This document shows, in pieces, positions 13,607-23,023 of a stretch of DNA of 64,000 nucleotides; position 1 is the stretch's first letter, and every line of letters starts with the position of its first letter. Source of the DNA: Syngnathus acus (Eukaryota > Chordata > Actinopteri > Syngnathiformes > Syngnathidae); the NCBI RefSeq assembly GCF_901709675.1, contig NC_051098.1:5406000-5469999 (forward strand), read 5' to 3'. Made by a program: the position numbers and the translations under genes. The notes under the pieces were generated by a model. It was not told the DNA's origin and searched no databases. It saw nothing but the letters and a program-made list of their open reading frames with translations.

Positions 13607-13996
13607 ACCGGACTATAAAGCGCACCTTCAATGAATGGCCCATTTTAAAAACTTTGTCCTTATATAAGGCGCACCGGACTATAAGGCGCACCATTAATGC
13701 ATCATGTCAGATTTTTAATCCAAATCAAATCATTCTCCATTTTATCTTTTTTATTTCAACTTCAGATCCAAGAAATTACTTTATAATCACAAAATAATGA
13801 TCCATAGTCTTTTTGAGTCATGATTCATAGTCTTCAGCGGGCCATTTATGATTGATTTCATGACACAATGCTTCGGGCCAGTTTAAATTTAGGAATTTGG
13901 TCCATATATAAGGCGCACCGGACTATAAGGAGCACTGTCGGCTTTTGAGAAAATTTGAGGTTTTTAGGTGCACCTTATAGTCCGGAAAATACGGTA
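13607..13996. mobile_element. MITE, AAGGCGCACC-type, 5' end damaged
   Basis: The right end is intact (TAGTCCGGAAAATACGGTA at 13,978-13,996). The left end starts directly in the subterminal ACTATAAAGCGCACC block and lacks the outer TACCGTATTTTCC. The interior is nearly the same as the element at 30,773-31,120, with an extra module on the left (AATGGCCCATTTTAAAA). Confidence 0.85.
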
Positions 13997-15492
13997 CCTG
14001 CATTCTTTCTTAGCCTACTTTTCCACTCACACCCGGTCTCTACGTCACAGTCAAAGTCACAACCACCCCCAACCTGTCAGATTTTGTGTTTGTTACGTTT
14101 TTTCTTTGTTGAGTTGTTATATCCTTTGGGATTTTGTGCCTTTTGTTTTGATTCTTTTCGTCTCCCCTAAAGAGTTATCCTGCCACATATTTGATACACA
14201 GTAAAATACTTTTAATATTCCCATCTTGTCTCATTTTGATTCTGTTTCCTGAGTTTCCCTCATCATAAAATACGGTCGAGTTAAACTTTGAATTCCAACT
14301 GCATAATTTATACATCTGTTGCTATAAATATATTTATACTTTTTTTAACATAGAATTATTATGTCCAAATTTACAGATTCTAGTCCAAAGAAAAACACAA
14401 AATTGCAAACACTGACAGTTTTGAGAGTCTGTCATTCAAATACATAGTCAAGGTTAAGCACTGATTTCCACATTGTATGAGCACCTGGACCAATGGACCT
14501 CTTCCCATTTAAAAGAAAAATGTCCTTCATATTTATTTTGCACAAAAGCCTTATGCTGAATAAAAGTTCTCTTGCTATTCTTCTGATTTTTTTCATTCAT
14601 TCATCTTGCATACTGCTCAATCCTCACCAACTTGTTTTGGCTTAGTTGACCTTGTTTTTGTGACATCTTCCTGTCAAATACTGAATCCCCCCAGCAAAAG
14701 TGATCACTTTCTGAATTCTATTGGTGACGTTGGAGTGTGTTTGGAAGTTTAAATATCAAACATTTTTCTTTATGGCCACTGAATATATCAAACAAAAGTT
14801 ATTAGACAGACCATGTGATGTCCATAAACCATGGAACACGGATTTAATCGATGATAGAGCAGTACGGCGAGTTTAAAAAGTATCCAGTCTTTTTTTTATT
14901 GGCTTTTCTATGACTGTTAAGTAAGGTAGTCTCAGGTTGCCACTGCAGTCATAGATTGGCAACTATTCTCTTTTATACGCTATCTCATCTTTCCTCTCAT
15001 CACTACCTGTCTGAATTTTCATGTGTCCCAGTTCGTATTGTTTTGCCTTCTGCTTTCCTAGAGCAGGTTTTTTGCATTTTAAAATGCAAGCTGAATAAAT
15101 GGAGCACTTTCATGCCTCTCTGCATCTCTTGCTCCCATTCCCACTTTCTCCATGGGGAGTCTTTTATTATTTATTTCCTCTCTTTTGTCCAGCTGCTCTC
15201 TGTTGTCTCATAGTACATATCCTATTCAGACAGAAAAATATAGATACATCTGGTGTTCTTTTTTTTAAATATCTCGCACGCACTATATTAGTAGAAGGCA
15301 GTAGATTCCGATTTATTTTATGTCCAACAGACATCAGAGTTCAGTAAGAAACGACCATAAGATGAACTGAATGACCTGAATTGCAGATAAACAATAAGAA
15401 AAATTTAATTGTTGAATACCCAACCGTAGAACTACACACAGTAAATATTTATTGTATTAAAGTAACTCGAACAAAGCCTTTATTATTTGCAA
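13997..15492. other. Non-coding stretch, no gene recognised
   Basis: AT-rich and pyrimidine-rich in parts (14,960-15,220). No domains or repeat family recognised. Confidence 0.5.
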
Positions 15493-15884
15493 ATGAAATG
15501 TGTAAAATGGCGGCTCGGTGGGGCACTGGGTAGCACGTCCGCCTCACAGTTAGGAGGGTGCCGGTTCGATTCCACCTCCCTGTGTGGAGTTTGCATGTTC
15601 TCCCCGGGCCCGTGTGGGTTTTCTCCGGGCACTCCGGTTTCCTCCCACAACCCAAAAACATGCTTGGTAGGCCGATTGAGCACTCCAAATTGTCCCTAGG
15701 TGTGAGTGCGAGTGCGTATGGTTGTTTGTCTCTGTGTGCCCTGCGATTGGCTGGCAACCGGTTCAGGGTGTCCCCCGCCTACTGCCCGATGACGGCTGGG
15801 ATAGGCTCCAGCGCGCCCGCGACCCCCGTGGGGACTAAGCGGTACTGAAAATGGATGGATGGATGGATGGATGAAATGTGTAAA
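15493..15884 (+). mobile_element. Young tRNA-type SINE (364 bp) with perfect 14-bp target-site duplication
   Basis: The body is 15,507-15,870, flanked on both sides by ATGAAATGTGTAAA (15,493-15,506 and 15,871-15,884). The head has a tRNA-like A-box region (CGGTGGGGCACTGGGTAGC) and a B box GGTTCGATTCC at about 15,561-15,571. Then come GTGTGGAGTTTGCATGTTC, CTGCGATTGGCTGGC and GATAGGCTCCAGC, and the element ends in a (ATGG)n tail. The perfect duplication shows recent insertion by target-primed reverse transcription. Frames within it are not genes. Confidence 0.92.
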
Positions 15885-15950
15885 CCAAACAGTAGCCAAC
15901 TGTATGGTAATTCTGTAGTTGTGGGTTTAAAACTGGGCTACCTCTTTACT

Positions 15951-16085
15951 GTGTGGAGTTTGCATGTTCTCTCTGTGCCTGCATGGGTTTTCTCTTGTTC
16001 CCTCCCACATACACCAAAATATGCATGGTCCATTGACTGGGATAGGGTCCAGCATGACCCTTGTGAGGATAAGACAATGAATGGG
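15951..16085 (+). mobile_element. Older partial copy of the same SINE
   Basis: Shares GTGTGGAGTTTGCATGTTCT, GGGTTTTCTC, CCTCCCACA, GGGATAGGGTCCAGC and GTGAGGATAAG with the intact copy 70 bp upstream, but lacks the head and is diverged. The two copies lie in the same orientation. Confidence 0.8.
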
Positions 16086-16729
16086 TCAAAATAAGTAAGC
16101 TATTTTGGTACCCTTAAATTTTAGAAGATGTTTTTCTGATGACATTGAGACCAGGCCTGTCTGAAGAACTCACATGGCAAGTGTACGTTTTCATCTTGCT
16201 TAGTTTCAACTATCTGGAGAAAAGAAGAGCTTGTTCCGTATAACACGATAGGATGGTTAAATGAGCACAGTGCTTGTTGTTTTCTACAATAATCAGGAGG
16301 TACATTGTGTTTATTTTTTGAGGATTTCCACTAGTTGAAAGTGCAAAATGCATACATTATTGAAAACATTTTTAGAAGGCAAGCACAATCTTGCTTTAAG
16401 GCTTTACCAAATTGACAGTGAATAATTGATTCAGTTTTCTTGACCTACCCCAATAATATCCAATAAAATTGTGTTCTAATGGGTCATTGTAAATTTTAAT
16501 AATTGCAAGCATTTAAATGACAAACATCTCCAAACACATAGAGTTAAGTGCAATCAACATACCACAACGATAGGTCCACATTTGACACTTTTCAATTAAA
16601 TGTGTCAAGTACCCTTTGATACTAATGGACTCCTACGATTTTACAAAAGGATACAGCTTGTTGTCATATGTTAATGTACTTAGTTGAGTATGAGTATGGT
16701 AGACAGTAAAAAATTATGCAGACCTTCAA

Positions 16730-16880
16730 ATTTCTGGAAATGACTGCTTCTCGGGATCTTAAGTGGGACATCAACATCAAATGCATCTTCAAAAAAGGCC
16801 CAGCAGGTGCGGCTGCTGAGGAACCAAGGCCTACCTCAGGAGATTTTGAGGCAGTTCTATGCAGAACATAGATCATACAA
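16730..16880 (+). pseudogene. LINE ORF2 C-terminal fragment
   Basis: Plus-strand frames read KFLEMTASRDLKWDINI, IFKKAQQ and LRNQGLPQEILRQFY, the pattern of the region after the RT catalytic box in fish LINEs (FLG...DLTW...KAQQRL...L...FY). One frameshift lies inside; no start or catalytic residues. Confidence 0.7.
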
Positions 16881-17180
16881 TATTGGATAAGCAGGAAATG
16901 TTACTGTCTTTTGCTCTAGTCAGTAGCAACTGGGTAAAAAAAAATAGAGTGCAGCTCAGCCTTTGGGTCACGAACATCAGCGCTAGCAACGTGCTCTCGG
17001 CGGTATGCCAAATTCATTTGAAACTGTGTTTAAAAATGTAACATCTTGGATTTAAATGGACTATTTTTAACACACAAAAAAAGCTTTGTTGTTCTTAACA
17101 TCTACAAAATGGGTCCCGCCAGTAGGAAGATGCGGATCCCAGGCTGGAAGAAGTTGAGAACCACTGGGCTAGAAAACACA

Positions 17181-18502
17181 TACCGTCATTTTCGGACTAT
17201 AAGTCGCGTTTTTTTTCATAGTTTGGATGGGGGGCGACCTATAATAAGGAGCGACTTATCTGTGTTTTTTTTCAAAAATTTTCAACAAAAACAAAAGTGA
17301 AACCGCGATAAAAGAACCGCGATGTAGCAAGGGATTACTGTAATTTGAATTTCAAGTGACGTCAGCAGCGCGACGCGGCGTGGCGCGGCGGTTGTGTACA
17401 AAAAGGACAAAGATTGATCACGGGATGACGAAGATGACGAAGGGCCCCACGTACTACCGGCATCATTAGCGGCTTTGTTTCTAAGTGACACGGAGGACGA
17501 AGAGTTTGAAGGATTTAAGGATTTGGAGTGACACAGAAGGTTTGAAAAACTATTATGGCTTTTACGCACGCCCGGTCCTACTCTACGGAGCTCTCTTTCA
17601 CCTCCGTGGATAGAAGTCGGGGGCCGGCGCTCGGCCGGGTGGCTGTCTGGGGACGGTGGATGGGGCTCAGACATGGCTTTTACGCACGCCCGGTCCTACT
17701 CTACGGAGCTCTCTTTCACCTCCGTGGATGGAAGTCGAGGGCCGGCGCTTGGCCGGATGGCTGTCCGGGGACGGTGGATGGGGCTCGGTCATGGCTTTTA
17801 CGCACGCCCGGTCCTATTCTATGGATCTCTCTTCCACCTCCGTGGCTGGAAGTCCACGCCGCCACACGCCTGGAAGTTTGTTTTGTTAAATAAAGAGCCG
17901 TTTACCAAACCCACGTCTTTCCTTGTACTTTGTTAAGGCTACAATATAGTTATATACTAGATCTGTGGAATAACGACGAGGCTGACGTCAGGGCGCACGC
18001 GCGGCGTTGTTGACAAAGGACGAGGAATTTGATCGATGGATTTAATGATTTAGAGTGCACAGATGGTTTGATAATATTATTGCTTGTATAATAGTGATTT
18101 GATATCTAATTTATATATCGTTATATGGGCCTGTGGAATATTTTGAAGTGCAAGCGCCATCAGCGGCGCGCACCCATTGTTGACAAAGGACGATTGATGG
18201 ATTTAATGAATTGGAGTGACACAGATGGTTTTATAAACGTGTTATTTATGTAATAGTTTTTTTATTAACTCTGAATGTTACGTCAGGCCCGTTCTCAGCT
18301 CTTCGTTTGTGTTTATGTCACGTTAGCATACCTATCGTTTAGCCTGTTGTTGCTCGTTCATGTCTGTTCTTGGTGTTGGATTTTGTCGAATAAATTGCCC
18401 CCCAAAATGCGACTTATACTCCGGAGCGACTTATATATGGTTTTTTTTCACTTTTTTGGGCATTTTATGGCTGATGCGACTTTTAGTCCGAAAATTTCGG
18501 TA
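17181..18502 (+). mobile_element. Composite 1.3-kb inverted-repeat element, copy 1 (CRE sites, minisatellite, poly(A) signal)
   Basis: Outer ends TACCGTCATTTTCGGAC and GTCCGAAAATTTCGGTA belong to the AAGTCGC family. Inside, in order: a pogo/Tigger-like terminus (CCGCGATGTAGCAAGGGATT, 17,317-17,336); a perfect CRE TGACGTCA at 17,357-17,364; an acidic-codon module (GAGGACGAAGAG...); a 118-bp GC-rich tandem repeat (17,555-17,860); AATAAA at 17,889-17,894; a second CRE at 17,983-17,990; two further copies of the GATGGATTTAATGA module; and the variant TTACGTCA at 18,278. No intact ORF, so it is non-autonomous. It is shortened by about 120 bp after the minisatellite, and extended by one module of about 160 bp, relative to copy 2. 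Confidence 0.88.
17555..17860 (+). repeat. 118-bp GC-rich minisatellite in composite copy 1 (about 2.6 units)
   Basis: Units start at 17,555, 17,673 and 17,791 with ATGGCTTTTACGCACGCCCG. The period is not a multiple of three, so all three frames of the unit appear in turn and stay open. This produces overlapping frames that look like proteins with shared peptides but are not evidence of coding. Confidence 0.9.
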
Positions 18503-20094
18503 GTTGTGAAGTGGTTAAAAAAAAAAAAAGCTGCAATAGAAATATCTCACTGAGAAAAACAATATGTTGGATCAAATGTTGCTGTTAAATATTGATTTTG
18601 AGAGAAAACCAGCATTAGGGGAGACAGCTAGGATTGTAACACATCGCATTACAAAAATAGAATGATTAACACATATACTTCATCAAAGAAGAGAACTGGC
18701 AATTGTTTTTGAAACCTGTACCTATCACAGTGCAGACACAAATTATACCCTTGACTATAAAGCCAGTACAAATCCCACTCCTCATGTTGCTGGCAGTAAA
18801 ATAGCTGATTGAACCTAAGCTGCCGCTTTCCTCTGTGGACTGGAGAAACCAAGTCTGCTTTTCACACATGGTTTTTATCAGCCATAGTCGATGCTAGATA
18901 CCTGGTACACCCAGGTACAAGAAACAGCCGGTCTTCCAAGAATATAATGCTTATAATGATGAGGGGTGAGGTTGATTTTTGTGCCCATCCATGTGGGAAA
19001 TGTAAAGGTACAGTTATGACTCTGACTACTTACTATATATACAATATAAGTAATGACGGTCATTTGCTTTCACAGTAGAGAATGGCCTTAGTCTTAATGT
19101 TATCGATGAACATTTTTTGCATTAAAGACACATTGTCAAGTATGCAATAATCATATTTTTATTCACCTATGATCATAGCCTTATTCAAAAGAGAAGGAAA
19201 ACATGAAGCAGATGGTGTTGAAATGACCCAAAGTTCACAGCTCTGCTAAAGTGCTAAAAGCTTGACTTTCTTGACCATGTTTGAGACCATTTTATTTTGA
19301 CGGTGTTTCCAAACATTTGACTAGTACTGCATTTGCCACATACAAGTATAATTTGGCGTCTTTTTGATCACCTTGAGAAAATATCCATATAACTGTTTAA
19401 GACCTCTCCTCGACTCCTTTTGCTCCACCCCTGGTCATCGTGGTAACCCAAATCAAACTCTACTTTAGTTTGCTGACTAAGCAGGGTGAGTAGTCACGAA
19501 ATTTGCAAAACAGGCTAATTACAGTCAAGCATAAAATGGAGTATAAAGTGTTCGGTAATTCATGGTTATTTTGACGAAAGGGTTAGGATTAACTGTTTTA
19601 AATTGTCGAAAAATATGTTTTCCATATAAATGCAAATAAATGCCTCCCTCTGAATAATAATTAAAAAATACTGTAGTTGTAATTACCCTGACAGTTTATA
19701 GATGCTACCATTCACAAATACGCATTAAAGAATTAAGTGCTCAACCAATTTGAACTATGTTGCCACAGCAGCATTAATTTAAAAAGGCACTTAAAAAGAT
19801 TAAAGGCTGGAGTCTTACCGCCTGCCACTTGAGTTCCCCATTAAAAATTATCTTGCGTTGTAAAGAGGAGGTTTCTATACCTTCCATTAGCATTCGAATA
19901 GACACAGATGTTGTGCATCATATTTACGTTCCGGGGAGCTACATGCCGTTAGCTGAGTTCCTTCCACTGTGCTTTCACTCCTTTCTATTATTATCATTAT
20001 TTTTTGTGGAAAAGGGATAATCTTCTAATTTTATTCTGAAAATCTGAATGTAAAAAAGGCCTCTCCATCCCTCCCCGCTATTGTGTGAGGTGGT
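18503..20094. other. Non-coding stretch with a short Tc1-like terminus
   Basis: Around 19,303-19,340 the minus strand reads ACTAGTCAAATGTTTGGAAA, resembling a Tc1-type terminal repeat (CGGTCAAAAGTTTGG). No partner end was found. The rest is unremarkable. Confidence 0.4.
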
Positions 20095-20300
20095 GTTAAG
20101 CCACTTTTCCACTAAGTGATACAGTTCAATTCAGACCGCCATGGTTTGGAACTGTAAATACTTATCAGGCCTGCACGTTTCCACTGTGTGTGGGCGGGAT
20201 GCCGCTTTGGAATGTGCTACTGAAAATACTGTGGAATAATAGTAGCACAACAATGAATTTGCCAATGGAGTAAGAGGATATACTATGTGACGTGGTGCAG
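20095..20300. mobile_element. Possible MITE remnant
   Basis: Contains CACTTTTCCACTAAGTGATA, AGTTCAATTCAGACCG and CGTTTCCACTGTG, reminiscent of a fish DNA-transposon family with TTTCCACTG...ACAGTTCAGTTC blocks. No clear inverted ends. Weak call. Confidence 0.3.
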
Positions 20301-20360
20301 TACATACTGATATATTTTCTAAACAAGTAGAATAAATACATTTATTAAAGTCCAAGTAAG

Positions 20361-21073
20361 ATGGCGGCGCGTGCACACGCTGCGGCCACTCTCTGTCCCG
20401 AACGGTGTTTTGTTTTGTCGTTTAATGTGGGTTTGTCCGCCAGTTTTGTGTGTTCGTCTCGTCGTACCGGGTTGTGCTTCAAGTGCGGCGGGCTGGTTCT
20501 GCTCGACATCGGCGAAAGCGAGTTTTGTGGCGATCTGCACTTTGAAGCGGGGACATTAAAGGCGCTCGGTCTGCGCCGTCCTGGAGCGTCGCCGGACTCG
20601 CCTGCTATTCTTCCCCCGGTTGGGCGTCCGGGCCTGGCTGGCGGCCACCCCAGCTCGCCCGGCCGTGCCTTCCATTCTTCTGGCGGACGTTCGATCGCTG
20701 GACGTCAACATGCCTGCTGAGTTCTGCGGACCGGACAGTGCGTGGCTGCTGTGCGTCTGGAGCGGATGGCGCGCTATCGGGCGGACCGGGCCATTGTACG
20801 AGGGGGAACATCGCGTGGAGGTGGACTGTGCGTCTACATCCGTGAAGAATGGTGCCGGGACTTTGTTGTGGGATGCCAGCACTGCTCGCCACTGGCGAAG
20901 TTTGTGATCTCCGGGCTGTTGGGGTCCTGAACTCTCTCCCCGTTGTTTTACTTGTGTGTTAATCGTGTGCTGTGTCTCGTCACCTTGGGATAGGGGGAAC
21001 GGTATTTCGGTTTCTTTGTGTGTCCTAGCATGAAGGAATTGACAATAAAGCTGACTCTGACTCTGACTCTGAC
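20361..21073 (+). pseudogene. Internally deleted LINE: 5' UTR/endonuclease start joined to 3' UTR and tail
   Basis: Starts AAGATGGCGGCGCG near 20,359, a typical LINE 5' end. Frames joined by shifts give SILLADVRSLD, AVRLERMARYRADRAI and RGGGLCVYIREEWC, the start of a LINE apurinic-type endonuclease. After CACTGGCGAAGTTTGTGATC (about 20,910) the sequence jumps straight to a 3' UTR that ends AATAAA (21,044-21,049) and (TGACTC)n (21,051-21,073). The rest of the endonuclease and all of the reverse transcriptase are missing. Much more GC-rich than its surroundings. Confidence 0.8.
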
Positions 21074-22511
21074 ATTTCATTTTTCCTGCCATCATAATCC
21101 ACGATTTTCTAATTCATATTATTCAAATTCTTCAATCAATTTATTCCAGACGCGATATGGTCTATAGATATGAATGTGTGCGTAAATAGCTCGTTTACAT
21201 GTATGTGTCCTGTAATAGGCTGAGAACCAGAAGAATGCAGGACGGAAGATGCAGCAGATATGTGTCAACATCTAAAGAGTTCAGTCCGAATCGTCCTTGT
21301 CTGCCGACGCTACAAAATCGATTGATATTGCGACACCATGAGTCAGAAAACTACTTGCCACAGTCAGATACCAATGAATATTATAATATCCTTGCCTAAA
21401 AAGAACCTCTTCTCAGATCTTAAAACCAGACTCACCCGCATGTTGTATTGTCCGTTTCCTTTATCAAGGTATACAATCAGTCACTAATGCACTGCACAGA
21501 AGCACACTCGGAAGCACACAGCCAGCTGGCTGACAAATGTTGTGAGTTAGGAAAGCTTTAGCCATACAAATCATGTTCAATCTCAGATGACAGCTAACAT
21601 CCATCCTTCCCAAGTGTCTGTCACTAGAGTGAGAGAGAAAAAAAACAATGTTATATGATTGATCAGAAAACAAAAAAAAACTAAAAATACAAAGGCGAAG
21701 ACATAATAGTCTTCATCTGTGTTTCTGGAAAACATTACACAGTGGTGTAAATTTGAAATAATTTCAAATCATCAAATTATTTTTTCCCCACTGAAATTAA
21801 TGGAAATGCAATTAAGCCATTCAAGCCCCTCCAAAACAATGCTTTTTACACATGTTAAAAAAAAAATCCATTTGCTCTCCACATAATGCGAGCACAAACC
21901 ATGACTCAATTGTCCTTGCTTGTACAACCCTCTTGTCACAATTTTGTCCTTTATTATGCATTTTCTGTATCTAAACAAGCACAGGCAAACATGTTGTGAA
22001 GTTGGAACAAATGTCATTATGTGGTAGTCGTTCTTATACAAGGCTCGACTGGTAGAAATTATTTCCTATTTATGCACGCAAAACCCTCAAACATCCAATT
22101 CTACAGAAGCACTCGTTTACATTTATTTTATAGAGCAACTGGTGTTTTGTTAAATTTCTACATCAGCTCACACACTTCAAAGAAGTCAATAGACCCGAGG
22201 CTCACAAAACACATTTAAACTCTCTCTACCATCTTGTGCACGTGCAAAAACAGCACTATAAAATGGATTTGTGAAATTTGGTTTCAGTCAGTTATACTCT
22301 TGACTTGATCCTTGGCCTCACGTAACACATTTGGCACTGTCCCATGATGCCACACTGTGTGGAGGTGTATTTCTGCTGTAGATAAGAAGTACCATCTAGC
22401 CTTATACATTTAGAAACAAAAAAGGTGCGCAGGCCAAAAAAAAAGTGGACGATAAAAATCTTTAGAAATCAGGCACCAGAGAAAGTTGGACAAAATCAGT
22501 CAGGAAACGTT
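21074..22511. other. Non-coding stretch, no gene recognised
   Basis: AT-rich, with small chance frames on both strands and no recognisable domain or repeat. Confidence 0.5.
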
Positions 22512-22715
22512 CTAAAAATGAAGATTTTTAAGCCTTTTTAAAATGCACCCAACGGTCAGGGAGAGTATTCCACAGTCAGGGCGCAGCAGCCACTTAGATG
22601 TGGGTTGAGGAGTTGCGCAAGGTAGGTTTGGGCAACACTGGTTCAGACAGTGATGAGTGTCAAGGAGGATTTTGTATTCAATGGGGAGCCAGTGCAGTGT
22701 GTGCAGGATGCGGAT
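22512..22715 (-). pseudogene. LINE ORF2 C-terminal fragment
   Basis: The minus strand reads RILHTLHWLPIEYKILL, then LNQCCPNLP and a C-terminal ILKRLKNLHF, matching the LHWLPV...YRI...FK..LK.HLF end of many fish LINE ORF2 proteins. It abuts the mariner remnant on its left side, which suggests one inserted into the other. Confidence 0.7.
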
Positions 22716-23023
22716 CGTCTGCATCTGTTCCGCTTGATGACCTCTTGGGCGAGGGAAAGACGAAAAAAAATCATCTTGAGCCAGGTCGGGTGAATAAGGA
22801 GGTTGCAATGTTCCACTCGATCAGGAATTGCGCGATTATGAGGAGTGTCGTTGTCATTGTGAGCAGCTTCGAGTTGTCCTGCCATAACTTTCATCTATTT
22901 CTCCACGTTAAATGAAGCGCACAGCACATAATCCCTTTGTAGGTGTGTTGGTTGATCTTCGGCCCACGTTGAAAGGAAAATATTTTTGTTTCGGCTTGAA
23001 ATATATCTTTTGTGACACTAGTC
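22716..23023 (-). pseudogene. Mariner-like transposase remnant and 5' terminal repeat
   Basis: The minus strand, starting from the terminal repeat at 23,023-22,994 (GACTAGTGTCACAAAAGATA), gives HNDNDTPHNRAIPDRVEHC and, after a shift, PPYSPDLAQDDFF, the mariner signatures near the second and third catalytic acidic residues. The terminal repeat matches that of the element at 10,012-10,472, so both belong to one family. The 3' part is cut off by LINE sequence. Confidence 0.75.

Noticed and set aside
15449-15899. Several overlapping 60-100 codon frames on both strands
   Set aside because: All lie in the SINE at 15,507-15,870 and are translations of it.
17282-17674. Ser/Pro-rich minus-strand frame repeated at 39,034-39,342
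   Set aside because: Repeated because both lie in the composite transposon; the protein is a shadow of the minisatellite and TIR-adjacent sequence.
22598-22915. 105-codon plus-strand frame
   Set aside because: It is the antisense of mariner and LINE fragments that read sensibly on the minus strand.
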